From: CAXBNB01 sp040151475
GTDB taxonomy: Bacteria > Bacteroidota > Bacteroidia > Cytophagales > Cyclobacteriaceae
Assembly (NCBI RefSeq): GCF_040151475.1
Contig: NZ_JBDKWG010000119.1
Coordinates: 1-33,618, forward strand
Length of the DNA stretch: 33,618 bases
Direction of reading: 5' to 3'
Of the stretch, positions 27,401 through 33,618 are shown in pieces. A model generated the notes under the pieces. The model saw only the letters and a list, made by a program, of their open reading frames with translations, was not told where the DNA came from and did not search any database. The position numbers and the translations under genes are program-made. Every line of letters starts with the position of its first letter. Position 1 is the first letter of the stretch.

Positions 27401-27750
27401 GTTACATGAATGGTCTCATTAACTCTGCGGAATTTAAGGTTTGTATTCTTTCCGATTTCCAATAAAATATCAGCTAAAGATGCCTTCTTAGAATTGGAGA
27501 TTTCAACCTTCTGGTTGCCAATCACATTTCTTTTGTAAGAAAATGTGAACTCTGTAGCGCTTTCAATTTTTACAAATGCCTCTTCTATTTTTGATCCATT
27601 CAGATCAATATTTAGAAAAACATCCTTAATACTATTTTGTCCTTCCACTTCCTTTGCAGTGATAATGGAAAACAAAACAGTTTGTAGAACCATGCCAAAT
27701 AGGGTGTACCTTGACATAATAATTAGTTTTTTTAGTAAATTTGTATTCAT
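24415..27750 (-). CDS. susC: SusC/RagA-type TonB-dependent transporter with STN domain (system 3)
   Basis: 1111 aa from the Met at 27750 (MNTNLLKKLIIMSRYTLFGM), which begins a proper signal peptide. The frame can be extended to 27843, but that part encodes the hairpin region upstream and is unlikely to be translated. Order: signal; STN (about 40-110); carboxypeptidase-regulatory-like domain (VEVSGKITDENGDGLPGAGI); plug (DEIVVVGYGEVNRRDLTGAV, AGVNINKISNNPGEG); barrel ending LGLNVSF. Imports glycan with SusD and signals to FecR. Its best internal match by eye is system 1 in the plug region. Intact. Confidence 0.95.
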   Translation of the reverse strand: MNTNLLKKLIIMSRYTLFGMVLQTVLFSIITAKEVEGQNSIKDVFLNIDLNGSKIEEAFVKIESATEFTFSYKRNVIGNQKVEISNSKKASLADILLEIGKNTNLKFRRVNETIHVTKSLDDTADVLEFERSISDVEVSGKITDENGDGLPGAGIVVKGTTAGTVTDLDGNYKLDVPSAESILMISYVGYKTQEIVVGARTKIDLAMEVDATALDEIVVVGYGEVNRRDLTGAVGSIQSVDIVRSNPVQAAASLQGQVAGVNINKISNNPGEGYNIDIRGLSNFEASSEPLVVIDGVMGGDMNILNPNDIETIDVLKDASSTAIYGSRGAHGVIIITTKRGKSGVPKITYNSYLGTKVMAHMPTFQTAQQFAHHVFDLYEQETGNSLGNSRSPTDSELALVNSGQTTDWVDLVTDAAVQTGHTLGLTGGTEKTTYDFSLGYLNEGGNTIHTSFKRYTIKAGMESKVHDKVKVGLTSYYTFSKQALSSLETLRSAFRARPTGTVYTKDLQASDAAGDKDWNGYSVFMGINDNQVLNPVVEAQPENYQREQRTSALLANAYIDYTPIKGLSFRTSISTSISNKQDGEFRGTYTKSQKSTSLPRASLGTKAVSTYTLDNTVTYKLNSGDHGLTVTGLQSVFQQRVQDSNIAAQDLPYPSLWYHLGDGTVTDWSTNLEERALLSYMGRINYAYKDKYLLTVTGRTDGASQLALDNKWQFFPSVALAWRLGDEDFIQNTNMFSDLKLRVSYGEVGTTSAVDPYKTQSTINQTQYDFDGSTANGYSINNLSNKDLVWERSKELNFGINMGILNNRITSSIEIYNRKTVDLILGDKLPRSTGFIDVLSNVGEIQNKGVEIVLSTVNISKQDFTWNTNITFTKNNNKVTKLTGGLTQDIGNNRFVGESVKALYYYETAGIWQLDEEDEAISFGFKPGQVKVVDQNKDGVISADDDRVIVGSETPSFLMGIRNMVNYKNFDFSFFMYTRQGVKWKSGYLTGTFGDTGNNRYNHDATLDYWTTTNPSNTYFGYQGAGPGASRDSFSVVSANFVRISDITLGYTLPENALSTLGLGYVRIYAQANNPFVFTNTKGFNPEYNGNIYTDDVSFATFLLGLNVSF
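27711..27743 (+). promoter_or_regulatory. Bacteroidota-type promoter antisense to susC (system 3)
   Basis: TTGACA at 27711-27716 and TAAATTTG at 27736-27743; from the TTG the spacer is 22 nt. It lies inside the first codons of susC and points toward fecR. Confidence 0.55.
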
Positions 27751-27798
27751 TACTCTAATGTTTTGGTGAATAGTTATCAAATAATTTAGATGTTCAAT

Positions 27799-27853
27799 AC
27801 ACGTGATGCTGTCAGTCATTCCCCAATGTTTGTTCAGCATCATGTGTTTTTTT
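27799..27853 (+). terminator. Intrinsic terminator on plus strand in fecR-susC gap (system 3)
   Basis: Arms 27799-27811 (ACACGTGATGCTG) and 27835-27847 (CAGCATCATGTGT), 13 bp with one G-U wobble that exists only on the plus-strand RNA (A-C mismatch on minus), loop 23 nt, then a run of seven Ts. Confidence 0.7.
27817..27828. promoter_or_regulatory. CATTCCCCAATG motif, shared with system 2
   Basis: Identical 12-mer to 17428-17439, here in the loop of the plus-strand terminator, 67 bp before the susC ATG on the minus strand (47 bp in system 2). Confidence 0.45.
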
Positions 27854-27890
27854 GCTTTAAATTAGCTTGTGTTGTCTTTATTCATAGTCT

Positions 27891-28928
27891 TTAGTTTATC
27901 GTTACAACTTTATTGTCAATTTTAAATTCGAAATTAAAAACGAAGCTTATTCCTTCCAGCACTTCTTTCAGCGACTTATTATCAAATACTCCGGTATAAT
28001 CTTTGTCATTGTTTAATTTTTTATCCAAAACAAAAGTGACTCCATACCACTTAGCCAATTCTTTTGTTATCTGATTGATATCACGATTTTTAAAGGACAA
28101 TACCCCATCTTTCCACGCCAGTTCATCCAATTTATCAAAGGACGTCATTATCAATTCGTCCGATGTTTTAGAATACACAGCCATTTCATTTGGAAGTAAA
28201 GTCAACTCATTTTTCTTGCCATTCAGTACATCAGAAGTAACTGCCACTTTCCCGGACGCAACTGCTACCTTAATAGCATTAGAAGCAACATAGGCTTTAA
28301 TGTTGAAACTCGTTCCTAAAACTCTGGTTTTCAGATTGCCTGAAGTAATGGTAAATGGCCTTGAAGGATCTCTTGCCACTTCGAAAAATGCTTCACCTTC
28401 CAGTTGCACTTCTCTCGAATTTGCGGAAAATGTTTCAGGAAATAATAGCTTACTATTGGAGTTTAATTTAATCCGGGTTCCATCTGTTAGAGTAATTGTT
28501 GATTTCTGGCCAACAGGACAAAACTTTTCAATCATTTTGACTGGGATAGACTCTGATATCCCTTTTTCATTTGAAGATTCGGAAGTAGAATTCAACAACA
28601 CAGATACAGCCAATATAGCAGCAATTGAAGCTGCAACAGCCATTTTATAACGGCCAAACTTTCTTACCGATGATTTTTTCCCTTCCTTAGCAGCTACCCC
28701 TCGTTCAATTTTCTTCCATAAATGTCGCACCTCTTCGTTTGCTGGCAAAGGCTCCTTGACTCCCATGGAAAGAATAAGTACCCGAGCCTTCTCTATTTCA
28801 GGTTTCTTATCAGGATTTTGATCTGCCCAATTTTCCCAAAACAACTCGCTTTCACGGTTTTCTTTTTTTACCCAGGCACTAAATCCAGGAGCTTCTAAAA
28901 AATCTTCAGCCTTATAGTTACTGTACAT
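27891..28928 (-). CDS. FecR-family anti-sigma factor (system 3)
   Basis: 345 aa from the Met at 28928 (MYSNYKAEDFLEAPGFSAWV), chosen because it aligns with the start of the system-2 protein; an in-frame ATG three codons upstream (28937) is the alternative. Cytoplasmic part to about 93, one membrane helix (about 95-112, AVAASIAAILAVSVLL), FecR domain (GQKSTITLTDGTRIKLNSNS, VQLEGEAFFEVARDPSRPF, TRVLGTSFNIKAY) and a DUF4974-like end (VLSFKNRDINQITKELAKWY, FDNKSLKEVLEGI). Holds the system-3 sigma until SusC reports ligand. It follows the sigma gene by about 160 bp that contain no gene. Confidence 0.94.
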   Translation of the reverse strand: MYSNYKAEDFLEAPGFSAWVKKENRESELFWENWADQNPDKKPEIEKARVLILSMGVKEPLPANEEVRHLWKKIERGVAAKEGKKSSVRKFGRYKMAVAASIAAILAVSVLLNSTSESSNEKGISESIPVKMIEKFCPVGQKSTITLTDGTRIKLNSNSKLLFPETFSANSREVQLEGEAFFEVARDPSRPFTITSGNLKTRVLGTSFNIKAYVASNAIKVAVASGKVAVTSDVLNGKKNELTLLPNEMAVYSKTSDELIMTSFDKLDELAWKDGVLSFKNRDINQITKELAKWYGVTFVLDKKLNNDKDYTGVFDNKSLKEVLEGISFVFNFEFKIDNKVVTIN

Positions 28929-29087
28929 ATATCCCATATTTATGTAATGACATAGAATGTCTAACAGGAAGAATACATAAAATGATTTTTTGTACTCTTT
29001 ATTTTTGATAAAAAAATAAAAAAAATGGAATATGTCTTAAATGAGCCTTTAGAGAAGCAAAATAGAATCAATTGATAGGAATGATTC

Positions 29088-29699
29088 CTAAATCAACAGA
29101 GAAAGAATAAGTAAAAGCTGAGAGAATTGCTTCCTAAGCAATAGAAGAGACTTGTGCATCAGGTTTCTCGCAGACTGATAGTTGATGGTCATTACATCTG
29201 CTATCTCTTCATAGCTCAGTCCGCAGTGATATTTCAGATATATCACCTCCTGCTGTTTTTTTGTGAGTTTATTTAGTTCGTTGGAGAGCTTATTTATCAG
29301 TTCAGCGTTATCTTCAGAGTTAATAAGTTTTTCTTCTGAACCAAACTCAATATTGAAATCATATTTTTCAATTTCAAAATTGCGATCTATTTTAATATGA
29401 TTTTTCGAAGTAACCCGAATCATTCTTCGTCTCAGGGAGGTCAGCAAATACGGTCTGATTGCATCGGTATCTCCAATGATAAACCTTCTTTCCCAAATGG
29501 TCATGAATAATTCCTGAATGCAATCTTCAATTACTTCCTTATCCTTACTGAATTTACCACCATACATATAAAGTATTTTTATATGTTGATTATAGATCAG
29601 TTTGAGTGCCTGACTGTCACTTTTCTTTAGCTTTTGCCAAATTTCCACATCAGAAGTCCCTTCCGTTGCAGAGTGATGTATAGTGGAGTGCGCTTCCAT
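29088..29699 (-). CDS. ECF RNA polymerase sigma factor (system 3)
   Basis: 203 aa. Region 2 at about 30-95 (SDSQALKLIYNQHIKILYMY, KEVIEDCIQELFMTIWERR), region 4 at about 140-190 (NKLTKKQQEVIYLKYHCGLS, YQSARNLMHKSLLLLRK). The hydrophobic C-terminal tail is FSQLLLILSLLI. A good promoter (TTG, 19-nt spacer, TATATTTG) lies just before it and would give a 14-nt leader, so basal transcription by the primary sigma factor is expected. The FG-GAP gene ends 103 bp upstream. Confidence 0.95.
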   Translation of the reverse strand: MEAHSTIHHSATEGTSDVEIWQKLKKSDSQALKLIYNQHIKILYMYGGKFSKDKEVIEDCIQELFMTIWERRFIIGDTDAIRPYLLTSLRRRMIRVTSKNHIKIDRNFEIEKYDFNIEFGSEEKLINSEDNAELINKLSNELNKLTKKQQEVIYLKYHCGLSYEEIADVMTINYQSARNLMHKSLLLLRKQFSQLLLILSLLI

Positions 29700-29718
29700 A
29701 ATTAATGAAACAACTAAT

Positions 29719-29748
29719 CAAATATACTCATTCCAAAAATCTTTGCAA
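29719..29748 (-). promoter_or_regulatory. Bacteroidota-type promoter for the system-3 sigma gene
   Basis: On the minus strand TTG (29746-29748), 19-nt spacer, TATATTTG (29719-29726); predicted start near 29713, 14 nt before the ATG. Confidence 0.6.
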
Positions 29749-29802
29749 CATCTGAAACAGGCTATATTTTGAATTGATAGACAAGATTAGATCAGAAAAC
29801 AC

Positions 29803-31725
29803 TTACTTCCTATTTAAATAATAAAAGAAGCCATCTTCTGCCCCAATTAATAAGTTTGGCTTACCATCTTTATCCCAGTCCACGATGGAAGGACTTGTGG
29901 AATGCCCTGCAAGTTTCCTTTCATGCAAGTCACCTTTATTTTTGAATATATTTCCTCCAATATTTTCATACAATTCAGTGTTCTTACTATTTGCCAACAA
30001 ATCCAGGTCTCCATCACCGTCCCAATCAGCAAAAGCAATCTTGCGACGGCCACTGCCTCCAGCTTCTCTTTTTGTCAACCGTAAAAGACCACTTCCTCCG
30101 TCCACATCTGCGTCTTTGAAAATCCTTTGTCCGGGCTTTAAGTACAGCTTTTTCTTCTTTTTGAAACGTTCGAAAAATGACAAATAACCTTCGTGATCAA
30201 GCATTACCAAATCCATCAAACCGTCTTTATTCCAGTCAATAGCATAGGGAGTAGTTCTCCACTGTGTGGATAATTCGTCTTTCTCGGGATTCCACCAGTT
30301 CCATGCGGGTTTAGGAACTTCATTGCCCATCCAATCCATTTTTACACCTCCCATTGAGGTAAGCTTGGGTGCACCCTTCGTACCAACATTTTTATACCAC
30401 TCCACTTTTCCCCAAATAGAATTGACTAAAATATCTTTCAGTCCATCTCCATCCCAATCAGCAACTGTCAAAGTGGTATATCCCCATTTGCGCTCACATG
30501 GCCCCTGAATCGACCCATTTAGTCCTGCCATTATCCTAATCACTTCTCCGTCTGATTCTAAGTACTTTGGTTCACTCCAGTCTGGCCTACTACTTCCATC
30601 CAGGTTTTCGATATAACTAATGTATCCGGCAGAGTTTCCACAGATCAAATCTTCATCCCCATCTTCATCCCAATCAACACTAAATGGGGTAACGAGCGCA
30701 CCAAATTTCAGGTTGTCTCTTTTTTGTTGTATGTAAACCGGAGACTTAAATATGGGCATATTGTTTTCCACTTTTCCTGTATTTTCTATCAATACCACCC
30801 TCCCATCTTCATCACCAACAATCAGATCAATCTTGCCATTGCCGTTCCAATCAAGGGCTACAGGCCGCATCATTTCCAAATCCATTTGTATGATTCCGGA
30901 ATCGTTTTTTAAAAATTTTGCTTCGGCATATTTTGGATTTTCACGACTTCCAATATTCTCAAACCAGCTAAACTGATCTACAAATTCGCCACAAATCAAA
31001 TCCAAATCCCCATCTCCATCAAAATCAGCCATATTTGGAGAAGTATTACCATACACATCGATTGGCTCATCTCCTGCACTTATCTTTCCTTTATTTATAT
31101 ATTTTCCATCTTCGTTGATTATCAGGTAAAGGTAGCCCCGCAGGTCTCCATTAGTCCAAACTCCCCGATCGTTAAACGCATTGTCCCAACCATATTCACT
31201 CCAGTCATCAATGCCAACAATCAAATCCAGGTCTCCGTCATTTTCATAGTCCACATATTTCCAGTCATTAAAACGTTTTTTAGGAACCTCCTTTAATATT
31301 TCTGAAGCATTAAATATTCCAACGGGACGGCTATAACCATATCTTCTGAAATTCTCATATTCAACTCCTGAACCCAACACTCTGGGTTCTCCATCCACAT
31401 AGGAAATACAAGTGTTTTTCATACCATCTCCTATTCTTACTGCCTTATTGAATACTGGATTACCATTTTCATCTTTTGAAACATTTTCGAAATAAAAAGT
31501 ACCATTATACGGTACATCAGTGCAGGATACAACCAAATCAATATCACCATCTTCGTCATAATCCATAGGTAATGGATTAGCCCATAACCCTACAGCCAGG
31601 TCAGTAGTCAAATCGGTATCTTTATACTTCAACCTCTCTAATCCATCTCCTTTGGTTTGACCATAGGCCTGAAAGAAAAACAAAGAACATAGTATCAATA
31701 AACCGGATTTCATTTTTGTATGCAT
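29803..31725 (-). CDS. Secreted FG-GAP/VCBS-repeat protein with nine calcium-loop repeats
   Basis: 640 aa with a signal peptide (ILCSLFFFQAYGQ); the true start may be the fifth-codon Met at 31713. Nine repeats of D-x-D/N-x-D/N-G-x-x-D followed by a hydrophobic strand are visible, for example DYDEDGDIDLVV, DFDGDGDLDLIC, DWDGDGDLDLLA and DWDKDGKPNLLI. This is the calcium-binding FG-GAP/VCBS motif that builds beta-propellers. Such proteins often occur in polysaccharide-utilization regions as secreted binding proteins or lyases, but no catalytic residues can be assigned here. It follows the alpha/beta hydrolase gene by 45 bp and is likely cotranscribed with it. Confidence 0.88.
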   Translation of the reverse strand: MHTKMKSGLLILCSLFFFQAYGQTKGDGLERLKYKDTDLTTDLAVGLWANPLPMDYDEDGDIDLVVSCTDVPYNGTFYFENVSKDENGNPVFNKAVRIGDGMKNTCISYVDGEPRVLGSGVEYENFRRYGYSRPVGIFNASEILKEVPKKRFNDWKYVDYENDGDLDLIVGIDDWSEYGWDNAFNDRGVWTNGDLRGYLYLIINEDGKYINKGKISAGDEPIDVYGNTSPNMADFDGDGDLDLICGEFVDQFSWFENIGSRENPKYAEAKFLKNDSGIIQMDLEMMRPVALDWNGNGKIDLIVGDEDGRVVLIENTGKVENNMPIFKSPVYIQQKRDNLKFGALVTPFSVDWDEDGDEDLICGNSAGYISYIENLDGSSRPDWSEPKYLESDGEVIRIMAGLNGSIQGPCERKWGYTTLTVADWDGDGLKDILVNSIWGKVEWYKNVGTKGAPKLTSMGGVKMDWMGNEVPKPAWNWWNPEKDELSTQWRTTPYAIDWNKDGLMDLVMLDHEGYLSFFERFKKKKKLYLKPGQRIFKDADVDGGSGLLRLTKREAGGSGRRKIAFADWDGDGDLDLLANSKNTELYENIGGNIFKNKGDLHERKLAGHSTSPSIVDWDKDGKPNLLIGAEDGFFYYLNRK

Positions 31726-31770
31726 TTTATAGTTTTTTATATAACAAGTGTCCTGAAGTTGGATATGAAA

Positions 31771-32922
31771 TTAAAATTTCAAATACTTCAATACTGCTTC
31801 ATCACCCTTTAGAGCGTTCTTTGGTAATGGGTGTTTGTCATTAAATACCTTCAAATCGTCTTTAGATAGAATAGTAACAAAGTCTTCGCTGTATCCATTG
31901 GAATATGGTATATTTCTATACTTCAGATTAAAGTGATGAGAGAAATAGTTATAAACCGCTGACCTTTTTGAGTAACCATAGTCATGCTTTTCCATAGGCA
32001 AATGTACATTTTCGACCCTGTGTTCTGCATCGTACAGTGCATACACTTTCTGGATGTAAGGATATTCTATCCGTGGAGTATTTCGTGTCCAATCCTGGCC
32101 GTCGCTCACCAACAACAGGGGTCTTGGGGCGCAAAGTGCAGCAATTTCCACATTGTTGGTTTGGTGGTCATTACTTTTATGTATGGGCATACCACTTTCA
32201 CAAACACACCCACCAAAAAAATGTGCCGACACCTGAACCACCGGAGCTGCCGCTTTTATTCTATCATCAATAGCTGTAAGCACAAAAGTCTGAGTACCTC
32301 CACCGGAACCACCAGTCATACCAATCCGATCGGCATCTACATCTGGTCGGGAAAGCAAGTATTCCAGTACCCTCTTGCTGTTCCAGGTTTGCAACAACAA
32401 GGCTATGGGAATGTAATGATCTACCTGCAAAGATTCACCTCGTCCTACCATATCGTAAGCAAAAACCACAGCACCCATTCTGGCCAATACAGCACATCTG
32501 GTTTGTACGTCTTCGAGCAGGCGTTTGTCTGCTAAATGTCCATGAGGACTGAGGATCGCTGCATATTTATCCTGCTTGAATGTAGGCCTGTATAAATTAC
32601 CTGCAATGTAAAAACCGGGAAAACTCTCTATAGAAATGTTTTCTACAATATAACCATCCATCTCACGGGTACTGTGAATGAGGGTATTGAAATTTCCGGT
32701 AATCTCAGGCATCTTATCGAGTTGCATTCCTTCAATTATGCCTTGTTTGATTCTTTTTGCCCGTTTTTCCCAGGAATCCTGATCATGCCACTCTGTAGCA
32801 AACTTTTTCATCATCAGATTGCCCTGATCCTCTGTCCAGTACCTTCCCTGACATAACATATCATTTTGTCCATAGAGATTTATGCTCAAACAGACCAATA
32901 TCAATAGTGAAAACTGCTTCAT
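31771..32922 (-). CDS. Secreted alpha/beta hydrolase, acetyl-xylan-esterase/dienelactone-hydrolase-like
   Basis: 383 aa with a signal peptide (SLLILVCLSINLYGQ). Catalytic features: nucleophile Ser206 in GMTGGSGGGTQ, acid probably Asp274 or Asp277 in LLVSDGQDWT, base His313 in MEKHDYGYS, and an oxyanion-type HGH at about 127-129 (SPHGHLADKR). The long N-terminal part before the core is like the Abhydrolase_7 / CE-type esterases of PULs, which remove acyl or methyl groups from glycans before depolymerases act. It begins the minus-strand cluster; the 700 bp upstream hold no convincing gene. Substrate unknown. Confidence 0.88.
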   Translation of the reverse strand: MKQFSLLILVCLSINLYGQNDMLCQGRYWTEDQGNLMMKKFATEWHDQDSWEKRAKRIKQGIIEGMQLDKMPEITGNFNTLIHSTREMDGYIVENISIESFPGFYIAGNLYRPTFKQDKYAAILSPHGHLADKRLLEDVQTRCAVLARMGAVVFAYDMVGRGESLQVDHYIPIALLLQTWNSKRVLEYLLSRPDVDADRIGMTGGSGGGTQTFVLTAIDDRIKAAAPVVQVSAHFFGGCVCESGMPIHKSNDHQTNNVEIAALCAPRPLLLVSDGQDWTRNTPRIEYPYIQKVYALYDAEHRVENVHLPMEKHDYGYSKRSAVYNYFSHHFNLKYRNIPYSNGYSEDFVTILSKDDLKVFNDKHPLPKNALKGDEAVLKYLKF

Positions 32923-33618
32923 GGTTTTATAATAATTGATTTGTAATAAGTGTTGAAACTAAAATAGTATAACCACGAATATACTGGAAAAACCAAAAGA
33001 GAAGCTTAGTCTATTCTGGCAATTATTGATGGTGAGATGACCGATTCAGGGACTTGTCCCAAAAAGATACAACGCTTCTGATTTCCCAATACTCGTAGAA
33101 AGTCCAGGTTTAAGCCAGGAACTCAGGTACTAACTATAGTTTCAGGAACTTTAACTAGGAAAACCTTGCAGGTCTCTCGCAGACTTGCACCTTCCAATCG
33201 AGACAGGAAAACCCACCAAAGGAGAGTTCTTAAAATGGGTCAATTCCAGCCTTTTATTTCTGCGATGTTGACGATAATTAGAAGCACAAAAACAAGGTTG
33301 CTGGATCAAAATATACCATCGGATAAATCAAATGAAAACATGAAATTCAAAGTGATGGCAATTAAACATATTGTGATAAGTAGAAGCACTTTTCTTTTTT
33401 TATCCATATTTATTTACGTTCTGCGATACATATACTGTAAAGACTTTCCAATCCCCACGAAAATATCCTGACCGATGAAACCCCATTCATTCATAGCATA
33501 TGTTGAACGAACCTCCTTCGTCGGAAGCCCTTCGGGGAATGCCAAAGAACTTCTAACTTCGGAGTTCACAAAATAAGAATTGAAGTTATGAAAAAAAAGT
33601 AAAACAATCATTGAAAAA
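32923..33618. other. Noncoding stretch with several hairpins at the window end
   Basis: 696 bp without a credible protein gene. Contents: leader of the hydrolase gene (32923 onward), an imperfect palindrome at 33167-33189, and near 33515-33565 a series of small hairpins (CTTCGTCGGAAG, CCCTTCGGGG with a UUCG loop, and the GAACT/AGTTC pair). I see no tRNA or rRNA. Short open frames on both strands here lack support. Confidence 0.5.
33167..33189. repeat. REP-like palindrome (TGCAGGTCT/AGACTTGCA)
   Basis: Arms 33167-33175 and 33181-33189, 9 bp with one G-U wobble, loop CTCGC. The sequence style (CCTTGCAGGTCT ... AGACTTGCA) resembles dispersed palindromes of Bacteroidota genomes. Confidence 0.45.

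Larger units (their letters stand above)
27749..27853 (+). ncRNA. Predicted antisense RNA over the susC leader (system 3)
   Basis: About 105 nt, from just after the TAAATTTG box (at the susC start codon) to the U-tract at 27847-27853. Fully antisense to the susC leader. The terminator loop displays CATTCCCCAATG. Ends are estimates. Third instance of the layout seen in systems 1 and 2. Confidence 0.52.

Noticed and set aside
27751..27843. N-terminal extension of the system-3 SusC
   Set aside because: The extra 31 residues translate the hairpin and motif region; the Met at 27750 begins a normal signal peptide.
31984..32535. 183-codon plus-strand open frame opposite the alpha/beta hydrolase gene
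   Set aside because: The sequence is low in recognisable motifs and rich in Cys/His/Ser; the minus-strand frame has a complete catalytic set and signal peptide. It is an antisense shadow.
33166..33471. 101-codon plus-strand open frame starting with TTG
   Set aside because: Starts inside a palindrome, has no recognisable domain and no start-region support.
33414..33611. 65-codon minus-strand open frame near the window end
   Set aside because: Runs through hairpin-rich sequence, looks like translated repeat, no family resemblance.
1..33618. CRISPR arrays, tRNA or rRNA genes, and prophage genes
   Set aside because: I saw no regularly spaced repeats, cloverleaf-like sequences, rRNA motifs or phage proteins.

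Overview
The window looks like a carbohydrate-foraging accessory region of a Bacteroidota chromosome, probably a Cytophagales-type organism. The evidence is three SusC/SusD outer-membrane pairs, FecI/FecR-type sigma and anti-sigma pairs with DUF4974-like C-termini, AT-rich DNA, promoters of the TTG-N17-23-TAnnTTTG type and A-rich start regions without Shine-Dalgarno sequences. The genus cannot be told from this window. All genes but one are on the minus strand, so the biological order runs from high to low coordinates.

Layout, in transcription order. 32922-29803: a secreted alpha/beta hydrolase and a nine-repeat FG-GAP/VCBS protein. 29699-22563 (system 3): ECF sigma, FecR anti-sigma, SusC, SusD, strong terminator, no linked enzyme. 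22285-19965: a small housekeeping or stress island (methyltransferase, VOC protein, aldo/keto reductase), with the only plus-strand gene (SnoaL-like, 19572-19952) converging on it and a 119-bp MITE-like element inside it. 19385-10958 (system 2): ECF sigma, FecR, SusC, SusD-like_2 lipoprotein, terminator, then a BNR-type beta-propeller protein reminiscent of PL24/PL25 lyases. 10675-1 (system 1): ECF sigma, FecR, SusC, SusD, a weak terminator, then an SGNH esterase and two beta-helix proteins, the last cut by the window edge.

Each system fits the trans-envelope signalling scheme. A SusC with an N-terminal STN domain senses its glycan, contacts FecR across the periplasm and releases the ECF sigma, which should switch on its own susCD. 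The linked esterase, beta-helix and propeller proteins suggest an acylated, uronate-containing polysaccharide (pectin- or ulvan-like), but the substrate is inference.

The most interesting observation is in the three fecR-susC gaps. In all three, the plus strand (antisense to susC) carries a good Bacteroidota housekeeping promoter sitting on the susC start codon, and about 70-100 nt later an intrinsic terminator with a U-tract. In two of the three terminators the stem closes only on the plus-strand RNA, through G-U wobbles. This predicts three antisense RNAs of about 95-120 nt covering the susC leaders, in the manner of the DonS-type RNAs of Bacteroides.
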